Origin: Sambucus nigra
Taxonomy: Eukaryota; Streptophyta; Magnoliopsida; Dipsacales; Adoxaceae
Length of the DNA: 64,000 bases
NCBI GenBank assembly: GCA_949130495.1
Contig: OX422210.1
Span: 635,896,585 to 635,960,584, forward strand
Direction of reading: 5' to 3'
This document shows, piece by piece, positions 1-10,546 of this stretch. The first letter of the stretch is position 1; every line of letters starts with the position of its first letter. Made by a program: the position numbers and the translations under genes. The notes beneath the pieces are model-generated. The model did no database searches. It was not told the origin of the DNA and was given only the letters and a program-made list of their open reading frames with translations.

Positions 1-889
1 ACCACCACCACTACCACTAAAAAATCCACTTGTAACTATTCATAATAATATATTGTTTATTCATAGTTTTATGAATTAAATATCATTTCTAATTTTTATT
101 TCATACTTTGTAATTTCTAATTTATGTGGATGTTTAAATTAGATAAACGTTTTTGGTAATTTAAATAAGGAATATATTATACTTTTGTTATTGTAATTGT
201 TATATGTCAAACATTTTTGACAATTTTCTTTTTAAACAGAAACATATAGGAAAACATTTTTTTCTTTTTCGTTAGTTCACTTTGTATGGAAATCATTTAC
301 CGCGAACCGAGACCCTATTAAGACCATATCTTGTGAAATTAATATAATGTAATTTTACACAATGATTTTATCATAAATAACACTCCAAAGCATTAAGGAA
401 AATTGCATTTCTTAAAAATAATGCCAAATCTAAGGTCATTTACCCCTCAAATTTTCCACACCAACTTCAGTCCAGCGGTCTCTTGTGTGAAATTTCATCT
501 GTCGTGACAGATCTTTACAGTTCGTTTTGAATGTCTCGTCAACCTGGGAAAAATATATGATGTAACATTTTCCATTTTTTTTTAGGTTGCAAATAAAAAC
601 TGATCCCACTGCAAATTAAATGTCGCATGAGAGTTACCCATGTGGTAACCCAACTATCACAGGATCTTCCAAAACATCTATTGTTCTAGAGTTAGGACCA
701 TTTTATGATGTATCAAACTAATGTCTGAGAATTTTACCACTGAAATATGTTCAAATTCTTTAAAGATGGTCTAAACTACTCAAACTATTAAATTTTGACA
801 CTTAGCATTTTTCACTAAACATAATATGATTTAAGGCGGTAAGGCTCTCACGTCCTAACCTTTTATTCTTTATATTGTCAATTTTCCTA
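1..889. other. unassigned AT-rich left flank
   Basis: No gene, repeat boundary or recognisable domain is visible on either strand. The sequence is AT-rich with short homopolymers. It ends where the Tat-element LTR begins (start dinucleotide TG at 890). It could be host intergenic DNA or a worn older element. Confidence 0.4.
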
Positions 890-1342
890 TGTGGGGTCCA
901 AATGGTAAAAGCCCAATATTGGCAGGCCCAACAAGCCCCAACAAAATCATCACTCATCCTCAGTCCGGTCAAGCAATAAGGGGATTAGAAAAAACATTTA
1001 TCATATGGATAAATACAAACACTTATCATTTAAATATCAATAGGCTAAGTTGATTACCAACAATCTCGAATGAGATAATCAGGAGTCACCACAAATGCCA
1101 ATAATATGCTGGGAGAGTTCCTTAAATAACTCAACAACTTTACACCACTATAAATATAACCCTCCCTTGGGTCAAAGGGAATGTAATTTTCAAACTTTTA
1201 GATGCATTAATAAAACCTTAGAAACCTCTCCTTGGACGTAGGCAATTGCTGAACCACGTATATCTTGGTGTTGTATGGGCATTTTTATATTATTTCATTC
1301 TTGCTTTCTGGAATTAGTTTATTAGGGTTACTTGCACTCACA
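890..1342 (+). repeat. 5' LTR of the Tat element
   Basis: It begins TGTGGGG and ends in TCACA, directly before a primer-binding site. It aligns along its length with 25660-27205. A TATA-like element CTATAAATAT lies at 1148-1157 and an AATAAAA motif near 1209, consistent with promoter and polyadenylation signals. The LTR is short for a gypsy element. Confidence 0.85.
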
Positions 1343-1344
1343 AT

Positions 1345-1363
1345 TGGCACCATCTATGGGAAC
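1345..1363 (+). promoter_or_regulatory. primer-binding site of the Tat element
   Basis: TGGCACCATCTATGGGAAC lies two bases after the LTR end. It resembles the TGGCGCCGTCTGTGGGAAC type used by Tat/Ogre elements, with CpG-decay changes. The function (priming of minus-strand cDNA by a tRNA) is family knowledge. Confidence 0.75.
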
Positions 1364-1979
1364 AGATTTCCTTTTTCTATGAAATCAACCCATATGAAAG
1401 AATAGTCATAAGTATCTTACCGCCCAAACAGTGCACCCCAACTTAGTGACTTGTGAGCTGACCTAGATCCACTCAAGATTAAATGTGAAGTTCTCCAATA
1501 TGGGAATCCAAGATTCCATCCAGAAGAATAGCTCTCTGAGGACAGCCACGAAAAGCCTAGATCAACCCAGATCTCACATTTGGTCGACGTATATGAAGTA
1601 AGGTTTTAACGACAAGAGGAAATAACTCGCCTCCAGAATGAGGAGAAGCCTTCAGCGATGACTGGAAGAGAGTCTGTCAAGAGAATTGAAAATAATGTGG
1701 TCGAACTCTTAGTCCTCAGGAGAGCAAAACCTACATTCGAGGAAGGAGCACTAGGTGTGGCCAAGAACGTTCAGAATTTAGGATTTACCCAGGGAAGCAC
1801 TACATGGATAATTAGTTCCATAGGGATGACATAAGTAGCTTGGTTCGAATGGAAAGGGACCAACATCCATCACATAGAGGAGCCATATCAACAAAAGATC
1901 TAGAAAGAAAAGATCTAATCACTTAGATTAAGTCTCATTTCTCAAGGGCCATTGAGGAGGAGGAACCTACAAAGAAGCC

Positions 1980-2960
1980 TGCAACCCTAAGGTTCAAAAT
2001 CTATGATGAAAAAAATAGATCTCATAGATCATGTTGGCAGTATAAGCAGGATATGATTTTACGGAATCATAATAACACTCTAATGTATCTTATATTCCCT
2101 TTAAGCTTGAGGATGTCGCCTAGAATTAGTTTGAGAGGTTGCCTTATAGGTCGGTTAAGAGATTCAAGGCCCTCACCGAGGCCTTTACTGCTCGTTTTAT
2201 AACCATTCGCTCACATCCAAAGAGTATGGATTCTCTGGTCATGATGAGGAAAAATGCACAGGTCATACTACATGTATACGCTAAGCGTTACTGGGAGACT
2301 TTTAATAAGGTCGAAGATTGCTAGGAGTTGGTCGCCTTAGCCTCTTCAAAGATCGTCTTTCCTCGAACTCTATGTTGCACCAATCCATTACCAAAAAAGA
2401 ATTGGACACCATCGATGACTTTATGTCACGCGTTGAGAAGTAGGCCAAAGTAGAGGACATAATCCATACCAGCTAGGCGGAAACTAGTCGCGCTAAGGTG
2501 AACAAAGGCAACGACAAGGAGAACAACTCCAAAAAGGGGAACAAAAAGCCAAATGGTGCCAGAAACGGGGGAAAGTTCGATTCCTCTAAATATTTTCAAG
2601 CCATCAACACAATTTTCAAGGACCCAATTTATAAGATCTTGGGGAAGATCAAGGATCAACAATTTCTCAAGTGAATGAAAAGATGGGAGGGGATCCAACT
2701 AAGAGGAACAACACACTCGGGTGTGCATTCTATAAAGAAAGTGGACACAAGATAGAGAATTGCAAGGCACTGGACTCTCACCTTGAGGAGTTAAACCAAA
2801 TAGGGAATTTAACGAGTATATAGAGAATAATTCTGATCAGGTCGTCACCAATGCCGACAAAAACCCAAACAACGTCCGGGACAATGAGGCTGAACATGAG
2901 TTTGTCGTAATACATGGGGCGTTAGATCTCAAATAGATCCAAAAATATACAGTTCGGATG
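1980..2960 (+). pseudogene. gag: Tat gag remnant (capsid domain and zinc knuckle)
   Basis: The 2139-2324 stretch gives a Retrotrans_gag-like segment (LTEAFTARFITIRSHPKSMD, then HVYAKRYWETFN). Such Gag proteins form the cytoplasmic particle in which reverse transcription occurs. A zinc-knuckle-like motif is at 2722-2763 (C-A-F-Y, GHKIENC); the second metal ligand is Tyr instead of the usual Cys/His. Stops and frame changes between these blocks show decay. The exact gag start is not recoverable; the interval is approximate and covers the recognisable part. Confidence 0.65.
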
Positions 2961-3047
2961 GAACTCAAAAAGGTCACATCCTTAATGGAAGCCTTCTAGA
3001 TAGATCCTGCCAAGAGCCAAGCTGGCAAGTGCAGGCAACTGGAGGAC

Positions 3048-3314
3048 ATGAATTACAATAAGCACATAGTGTTTACAAAGGAAAGTTTCATTAGGGTGAG
3101 AACCCTACACCACAACGTGCTAGTAATCACTCTCAGGACTGCAAACACAGATGTGGAAAAATTAGTGGTGGATCAGAAGATCTCCTCGGATGTGATGCAC
3201 CTGGAACTCTTTCACAAGCTCAAACTAAAGATTTCTGACTTTAAGGAAGCAACGATCCTTTTAACTAACTTTACAGGAAAGACAACCATGCCACTAGGGC
3301 AGGTGGTCTTATGA
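3048..3314 (+). pseudogene. Tat aspartic protease region
   Basis: The 88-residue frame contains HHNVLVITLRTANTDVEKLV followed by VDQKISSDVM. This corresponds to the Tat retropepsin pattern in which VDxGSS is the active site. Here the catalytic Asp is present but the GSS triad reads KIS, so the enzyme would be dead. The family role is cleavage of the Gag-Pol polyprotein. It lies between the gag zinc knuckle and RT, the expected order. Assignment rests on pattern and position; confidence is moderate. Confidence 0.6.
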
Positions 3315-3639
3315 GTAAGGGCAGGGAATATTTTAAAGCTTATTGAATGTCTAGTGGTTGACATTGATTCACCTTATCACGCCATTATCGATAGAGGATG
3401 GCTTCATGCTATGATATTTCTCCCTTCAACTTACCATTATAATCTCAAGTGCGTCTTAAATCGAGCATAATGAAGATCAGAAGTAACCAAGACATTGCTC
3501 GAAAATGCAATACCGCCACCATTAAACCCAAGTAGGAGAAAAAAAAGACAAATAGTTCCTTTCAAAGATGTCCCAAGATGGGTCTACTCCTTCGAAATAG
3601 TAAGTACGACATAGCCGACCGGGGGTGAAGGAGACCAGG

Positions 3640-4640
3640 ATCTACCTTGCTGATAGGGTCATAGAAAAATTGAAGGAGGTAGTTTTTGATAAAAATTCAC
3701 TATAGAGGAAGTTTTTTATCAGTACAACATTGACCAACAGGTTCATGCCACGGCATCCCATGAACGAATAAGTTTTTTAGACGCTTACTTGAGGTATCAC
3801 AAGACTCCTCTCTTCTATCTTGACCAAGACAAGACTTCGTTCATAACACCGCTACCTTTGTATGGTTACAAGGTCATGCCTTTAAACCTTAAGAATATTA
3901 GTGCCATGTACCAAATACTGGTAACGAAGATGTTTAAGAAAAAATAGGGGAAACGATGGGAGTGTACATTGACGATATGCTCATCAAGAGCAAGAGCAAA
4001 GATGACCATATCAAAGACTTGACCAATACTTTCTAAATCCTCTGGCGCTATCGGATGAAGCACAATGCGAGCAAGCGCTCACTCGAGGTCCAATCAGGGA
4101 AGTTATTACGCTATCTGGTCATCAAAAGGGGAATTTAGGAAAATCTCGACCAGATAAAGGCTAATAGAAGATGCTCTGCGAGAACTAAAAACTCACTAAG
4201 ATGCTCGCGGAATTTAATCTCTTCATTTCAACTTCATGCGAGCACTGCCAACTGTTCTTCCAACTTCTCAAGAAGGAAAATTGCCTCACCTGAAATAACG
4301 AATATTTAAGGACTCTGGAGGAAATCAAGTCCTACCTAAGAAAACCACCATTGCTGGCAATTCCTGATCACGTGCACCCTCTCTTCCTCTACCTTACAGT
4401 CTCAAGTAACGCAGTTATATCCGTCTTTGTATACGAGAAAGAGGTAAAATAGTTCCCCGTTTACTATGACAGCAAAATGCTCCGCTCCTGGACGTCGAGC
4501 AATACTACTTACGGCTAGAAAAATTAGCTTACACACTGGTGATATCTTTCTAGAAGCTGAAACACTACTTTGAGGTCCATTCCATCACTGTCATCATTTT
4601 TTCATCCTTAAAGCTATTTATTATAAAGCTGAATTTTTTG
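3640..4640 (+). pseudogene. pol: Tat reverse transcriptase and first RNase H
   Basis: Reading across frame breaks, RT motifs appear in order: FLDAYLRYHKTPLFYLDQDK near 3776, then YGYKVMPLNLKN, and the catalytic box VYIDDMLIKSKSK near 3965, which keeps both aspartates. RNase H-like text follows (LFLYLTVSSNAVISVF near 4382, and LEKLAYTLVIS near 4515). In-frame stops, for example inside MFKKKxGKRWE, and frameshifts abolish coding. In the intact family this enzyme copies the RNA genome into DNA inside the particle. Confidence 0.75.
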
Positions 4641-4814
4641 GATACATCTCAAAATGATCTATAAAACTTCAGAGATTTGACATTCACTTTCAACTAAGCA
4701 TAGCATTCAAGGGGCAGATATTGGGTGACTTTATAAATTTTTTACAGGGATGCTCCTACCGATCAACGAATGGCCAAGCACTCGAAAGGTATCCAGAAGG
4801 ACCAATCTTAGAGT

Positions 4815-5135
4815 TTGACATTGTATGTGGATGGAGCCTCTAATTTCGAGGGGTTGGGAGTAGGAATTATCCTCATAATGTCGAACGATGCAATGATTGA
4901 GAAAAGGATTAGTTTAGGTTTTGAATCCTCCAATAATGAAGCCGTGTATGAAGCACTTATAGCCAGACTGTGTGAGGCTCATTTACTAAGGGCAAGTCAA
5001 CTCGAAGTATATTATGACTTGAAGCTGGTTTCCAACCAAGTCAGTGGGGATTTAAACTCCAAGGATGAGAGAATGGCAGCATACCTGACGGCGGTACATG
5101 AGCTGATATCAAAGTTTGAGGAAGTCCACATTTAA
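4815..5135 (+). pseudogene. second (archaeal-type) RNase H domain of the Tat lineage
   Basis: This 106-residue open segment begins LYVDGASNFEGLGVGIILI and continues with SNNEAVYEALIARL. These are the first two RNase H motifs with catalytic Asp and Glu. The third motif reads YYDLKLV where DS is usual; the Asp remains. A conserved DERMAAYL motif follows. A second RNase H placed before integrase distinguishes Tat elements from other Ty3/gypsy lineages, so this piece gives the lineage call. It is the best-preserved fragment of this pol, ending just before a frame-breaking integrase remnant. Confidence 0.8.
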
Positions 5136-5429
5136 TAATTCCATCGGGGGCAAAATAGTCATGCAGAATCTTTAACAGTCCTAAGATCAACAGTAAAATC
5201 CAATTTGAGGAGAAAAATCGAAGTGAAGTTCCTCTCCAAGCCTAGTATTGAAACAATGATGGCCTCCGAGTATGTACTTTCCATTGAAAAGGCTCCAAGC
5301 TGGATGCATCCAATCATCACCTACTTGTAGAACGACACACTGTTAACTGATAAAAGGCAAGTTCATCAATTCAAGGTGAAAGCTTCTTGCTTCTACTTAG
5401 AACCTGGTAAAAACTTTACATGGGACATT

Positions 5430-6520
5430 TCATAGACCCTTACCACCAGTGCAAACACCCAAAAGACGTCGACCAAGTTCTCTACAAACTTTCGGATAAA
5501 ATTTTTGAGAGTTTCTTGGGAGAAAGGTCTCTGGCATTTTGAGCAATTAAAGAAGGCTATGGGTGTCTATGTCTGCAGAAAGATGCAAGTATTTATGCTC
5601 GAAAGTGTGAAAAGTGTCAAATATTATCCCCCATGCTTTATCAACTGACCAGCGACTTAAGGCCTTTGACCAATCCATGGTCGTTTGTACAATGGGGGAT
5701 GGATATCATAGGACCACTTTCTACTGCACCAGGAAAGCACAAGTACTTATTGGTCATCATAAATTATTTCACTAAGCGGATTGAGGCAAAACTATTGGTG
5801 AATATTAAAGATGTTGACATGATCAGGCTTATCTAGAGGAACATTATAATTCACTTTGGGGTACCAGGATAATCATAACGGATAATGGAACACAATTTGA
5901 GAGTGGTTCTTTTCAGTGCTTCTGCGATGCATTTCAGTTATATGGCATACCCCTAAAGTAATGGTCAAGTGGAGGCCTCAAACAAGACGATACGCGATGG
6001 ATTAAAGAAGAGCCTGGAAAGAGCAAAGGGTTCTTGGGTGGATGGGATTTCTCAAGTCCTCTGGGAATATCTCACCATTCTCTAAAGACCTATCGGGGTA
6101 ACACACTTTGCCCTTACCTATCGAATGGAAGTCGTGATTCCACTCGACGTTGGTCTTTCGACCATGAGGACAAACATGGGAGAGCAAGGATTGAATGACG
6201 AAGCCCTTCACGCTTAACTTGACTTGGAAAAAGAAAAAAGGGAACAAACCATGATCAAGTTGGCTTCCTATCAGCAACAGTTGGAAAAATAACACAAAAG
6301 AGGGGCCAGTCTGAGGAAATTTCTGGTCGGGAACTATTTCCTCAAGAAAGTCCTCGACGGTGCCAAAAGGCCGTCAGACGGAAAGTTAGGGCCCAATTGG
6401 GTTGGACCATTCAAAGTTATTAGCGATGATTTACAAGGAGCATATCACTTAGAATAAATTGAGGGCAAGGAGATACCCCGAGCATGGAACGTGACCAATC
6501 TTAAGAAGTTTTATTTTTAA
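5430..6520 (+). pseudogene. Tat integrase remnant
   Basis: A zinc-binding HHCC tail is visible near 5585-5620 (ARKCEKCQ). The catalytic core starts at about 5660 with WSFVQWGMDIIGPL (first Asp), then DNGTQFES near 5880 (second Asp) and SNGQVEASNKT near 5957 (catalytic Glu). The C-terminal part near 6320-6520 reads FLVGNYFLKKVLDGAKR and WVGPFKV, ending in TNLKKFYF and a stop at about 6520. Frameshifts and stops separate the pieces. Integrase joins the cDNA to the chromosome in the intact family. Confidence 0.75.
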
Positions 6521-7025
6521 TTTTATTTCCAGCATATTTAGTTTTTTTCAAATTTTCATTTTAATACTTATGCTGCTCACAGTTTATATTCAAGTTATTA
6601 AAAAGACCCTTGTTATTTGCTCAATTACTTATCTATTCAATTATTTTATATTATTTCAATGTAACAGACTCATAATTGGCATTAATTTTCAAATGACGAT
6701 CAAGCTTTAGCTTAATTACAATGGTAACTTTGCTTATTACAATTAAACCTAAGGTCTTCAAATTTTTGTCATTACAAACATAAGCGACCTTGTGAATTTA
6801 CCAACAAGAAAAAGTCCTACAAGGAATCCCCATGCATTAACTAACTCGACTTGGTCGAAATAAAATCCGAAACGGGTGGTCTGCCCTTATACCAGTTGTA
6901 TTTTTACCATAATTTATTTTAGGGCTAACGTAGTGTGATGAAACGAACTAAAAGGTAAGATAAGATAAATATGCGCAAGATTGGTATTACAAAGGATCGT
7001 TACAAACAGAGCAAACTATAACTGT
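6521..7025. other. noncoding spacer between Tat pol and the antisense ORF region
   Basis: About 500 AT-rich bases after the pol stop with no conserved reading frame on either strand. In Tat elements this interval is untranslated sequence between the sense pol and the antisense gene. Confidence 0.4.
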
Positions 7026-7760
7026 CTATAGTTGATGAGCCATATATTCTGTTATCGTCCTCCTTTGGCTGTCATTGGGATCAGGTCTGTACTCATCATC
7101 GTTGTCATAAGTCCTCAAAAACCTCTCAGCAAGATGAAGTGGTATGGCATCTAAGTGGACCCACTTCTCATCGCGAACAAAGGGAGGTCATCTATATGTC
7201 GGACAGTTAACTTGGTACATATACCAAAGTTGAGAGTCTTGGGGCTCTTTCAAAACTTTCAGAGGGTTCAGCCAACCATGCTTATGGGCCATACTAGTAG
7301 CCTCCCCTAACCTGACTGGTCATCATAGCTCGTCGACCAAGCCGCTCGACGACCCACCCTAAATAAGTAGCGAAGCTATTTCACATCATGATTGAGTCCC
7401 ATCACCGTGATGTTAACTATTTATCTATATATCTTTCGTGGCATTAGTGAGCTTATTTTTTAGCTCATCATTATTAAACTGGATCAAGGCACCGACCTCT
7501 CCTACATCCTTTGCCCCTATGAGTTGGTCTTTTAAGTTGTTTTTCTCATCTTGCATCAAGAAGCCCACGTCTCCCAAGTCTTTTATGTTGTCCTTAAACT
7601 TGGCCACTAAGACTGAATGGATCTTGTAGGCATTAATCATCTTTTTCAAGGCCTTATGGATGAACAAAAATGATCTACGAGCCCGAGAACTTCCATCCCG
7701 ACCAAGAAAATCATCCAGGTTGTCAGCAAATGAGGGAATCTCCTCGACAATAGACTAAAT
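7026..7760 (-). pseudogene. antisense coding-like block downstream of Tat pol
   Basis: Read on the minus strand, 7760-7425 is largely open and gives EEIPSFADNLDDFLGRDG followed by a Lys/Asp/Asn-rich, heptad-like segment (80 residues at 7667-7425) suggesting a coiled coil. At 7290-7026 another open segment reads QDSQLWYMYQVNCPTYR, then WVHLDAIPLHLAERFL, ending MAHQL and a stop, with one internal stop. These lie left of CACTA-1, while the recognisable antisense ORF lies right of it (14339-15765). They may be the downstream continuation of that gene or a second antisense gene. I do not recognise a catalytic domain. Confidence 0.5.
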
Positions 7761-7992
7761 AAATAATCAAACATAAACGACAAAATTCAGCAAAGACATC
7801 CAAGCATCATAATGATTAAGGGAAATGTTATTTCATTAATATACTACAAAAATGGGCAAGGCCCTTATAAACAGAAAAGGAGGAAAAAATATAAGTAATA
7901 TAAGTCATAATCTAAAGTTAATTTATTACTCCACCTGCTCCTCAACCACAACAGCCTTCCCTTGGGTCGCCACACACTACACCAATAACAGG

Positions 7993-8420
7993 AATCTGGC
8001 AAGGTTTAAAACTGTGCCAGATAAAATCTGGCACGGTTTTGAACTGTGCCAGAATCAGGTGTTCCAAAATGGGATTTTTTTCTGGCACGGCTCAATAGTG
8101 TGCCAGATTCAGCCAAACAGGAACACTTCTGGCACACTTTTGGCACAATTTTTAACTGTGCCAGATTCAGCCAAACAGGAACACTTCTGGCACACTTTTG
8201 GCACAGTTTTTAACTGTGCCAGATTCAGCCAAACAGGAACACTTCTGGCACACTTGTAAATCGTGCCAGAATTTGATATTTCTGGCACACTTTTGACACT
8301 GTTTTTAACTGTGCCAGATTCAGCACAGTTTAAAAAAATTTGATACAGTTCAAAACCGTGCCAAAATATGATACACTTTTGCCACGGTTTTGAACTGTGC
8401 CAATTTTTTTTTAATAAAAA
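7993..8420. repeat. left subterminal repeats of CACTA-1
   Basis: About a dozen copies of TGGCACGGTTTTGAACTGTGCCA-like words in both orientations, many forming inverted pairs, start 18 bp inside the terminus. A 60-bp direct duplication containing CAAACAGGAACACTTCTGG is also present (about 8114, 8172 and 8228). In En/Spm, subterminal repeats bind the TNPA-type protein; a similar role is inferred here. Confidence 0.85.
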
Positions 8421-8556
8421 AAAATTATTTGAAAGCACACAAAATTCACAAATTAATAATATTGCGCGTTATTAATTAACTAATGTACATACAAACTTCA
8501 AAATATTACAAGTCTTTAATAGCTCACAGGTCCAAAAAAATTGGGCAGAGTTTCCT

Positions 8557-8796
8557 CTATTTTCTGAATATTCCAAACTTGTTAATACAAAACCTGCCTA
8601 ACATAAAGCCCGCAAGGCCACAAAATATAACAATTAACTTACAAAAGCCCTCATGGCCATAAAAGTCAACAATAAAACAACAAAAGACCATACGGTCATG
8701 ACACAAAAAAATGGAATCATTAATAAACCCATTATTGTAAACCATTGAGTTCTTTTTGTGTTCCACGTGAATAAAAGTCAACGCTAAACTGTTATC
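8557..8796 (-). pseudogene. conserved last exon and 3' UTR of the CACTA-1 gene
   Basis: On the minus strand a pyrimidine tract and AG (8800-8797) look like a splice acceptor. The exon after it encodes ALTFIHVEHKKNSMVYNNG. The equivalent position in CACTA-2 (39181 onward, plus strand) encodes SLAFIHLERTRKLMLYNRG after an identical-looking acceptor. The FIHxE core with surrounding similarity suggests a once-coding terminal exon. The remaining sequence toward 8557 is conserved between the elements as 3' noncoding DNA. Which protein the exon belonged to is unknown. Confidence 0.5.
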
Positions 8797-8889
8797 CTGC
8801 AAAAAAAATAGAATACAAAAAAATTTCGATATCAGTAACCTAATAATTTACAAAAAAAAATAATCAAAACAAAAAAATTACATATATGA

Positions 8890-10471
8890 ATGGAAATTAT
8901 CGTCATACTTACAAACCGGGAAATTCGGGATTACACGGTCAGTTCCTACAAGTTACATTGGTCCCGTGCGAGATGTTCGTGCCTCCTACGGGGTCGTTTG
9001 GGGGCCGGTTTGGGTTTTCACCCTTTAACGGCATGTTTTTAACTAAGTGCGATTTTGGCAAATTATCGTCATACTCTCAAACCGGGAGACTCGGGACTAT
9101 GCGGTCAGTTCCTACAAGTTACATTGGTCCCGTGCGAGGTGTACGTGCCTCCTACAGGGTCGTTTGGGGGCCGGTTTAGGTTTTCACCCTTTAACGGCAT
9201 GTTTTTAACTAAGTGTGATTTTTCCAAATTATCTTCATACTCTCAAACCGGGAGACTCGGGACTACGCGATCAGTTCCTACAAGTTACATTGGTCCCGTG
9301 CGAGGTGTTCGTGCCTTCTACGGGATCGTTTGGGGGCCGATTTGGGTTTTCACCCTTTAACGGCCTGTTTTTAGGTTTAAGTGTGATTTTTGCAAATTAT
9401 CGTCCTATTCACAAACTGGGAGACCCGGGACTACGCGATCAGTTCCTACAAGTTACATTGGTCCCGTGCAAGGTGTTCGTACCTCCTACGGGGTCGTTTG
9501 GGGGCCGGTTTGGGTTTTCACCCTTTAACGGCATGTTTTTAACTCTAAGTGTGATTTTTGTAATTATCGTCATACTCTCAAAACCGGGAGACCTGGGACT
9601 ACGTGGTCAGTTCCTACAAGTTACATTGGTCCCGTGCGAGGTGTCCGTGCCTCCTACGAGGTCGTTTGGGGGTCGATTTGGGTTTTCACCCTTTAACGGC
9701 CTGTTTTTAAGTTTAAGTGTGATTTTTACAAATTATCATCATACTTACAAACTGGCAGATCCGGGACTACGCTGCCAGTTCCTACAAGTTACATGGGTCC
9801 CGTGCGAGGTGTTCGTGCCTCCTACGGGGTCGTTTGGGGGACGATTTGGGTTTTTACCCTTTAACGGCATGTTTTTAACTCTAAGTGTGATTTTTGCAAA
9901 TTATCGTCATACTCTCAAATCGGGAGACCTGGGACTACGCGGTCAGTTCCTACAAGTTACATTGGTCCCGTGCGAGGTGTTCGTGCCTCCTACGGGATCG
10001 TTTGGGGGCCGGTTTGGGTTTTCACTCCTTGACGGCTTGTTTTTAAGTCTAAGTGTGATTTTTGTAAATTATTGTCATACTCTCAAACCGGGAGACCCGG
10101 GACTACGCGGTCACTTCCTACAAGTTACATTGGTCCCGTGCGAGGTGTTCGTGCCTCCTACGGGGTCGTTTGGGGGCTGGTTTGGGTTTTCACCCTTTAA
10201 CGCCATGTTTTTAACTAAGTGTGATTTTTGCAAATTATCGTTATACTCTCAAACCGGGAGATCCGGGACTATGCAGTCAGTTCCTACAAGTTACATGGGT
10301 CCCGTGCAAGGTGTTTGTGCCTCCTACGGGGTCATTTGGGGGCCAGTTTGGGTTTTCACCCTTTAACGGCATGTTTTTAACTCTAAGTGTGATTTTTGCA
10401 AATTATTATCCTATTCACAAACCGGAAGACCCGGGACTACGCGGTCAATTCCTACAAGTTACATTGGTCCC
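8890..10471 (+). repeat. 168-bp tandem array of CACTA-1 (about 9.4 units)
   Basis: Successive copies of the GTCGTTTGGGGG landmark fall at 8993, 9159, 9325, 9493, 9661, 9829, 9997, 10165 and 10331, giving periods of 166 or 168 bp. The 2-bp difference is an AACTAAG versus AACTCTAAG indel. On the plus strand the 168-bp units stay open and encode a 56-residue repeat with cores such as FVPPTGSFGGRFGFSPFNG. The 166-bp units shift the frame, which explains the overlapping ORFs. The array is antisense to the transposase. I treat it as a satellite-like array and not as a gene. Confidence 0.9.
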
Positions 10472-10546
10472 AGCTGTCAAAGCTTCATCGGCTAAATGGT
10501 GTAAGAGGTGGATCATCACCACAAAAAAGGCAGGTGGAAAATAAAT

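Noticed and set aside
885..889. Target duplication for the Tat element
   Set aside because: TCCTA on the left and CCATA on the right do not match well enough, so no duplication is claimed.
9215..10366. 383-residue ORF on the plus strand
   Set aside because: Same explanation: tandem 168-bp units of CACTA-1, antisense to the transposase.
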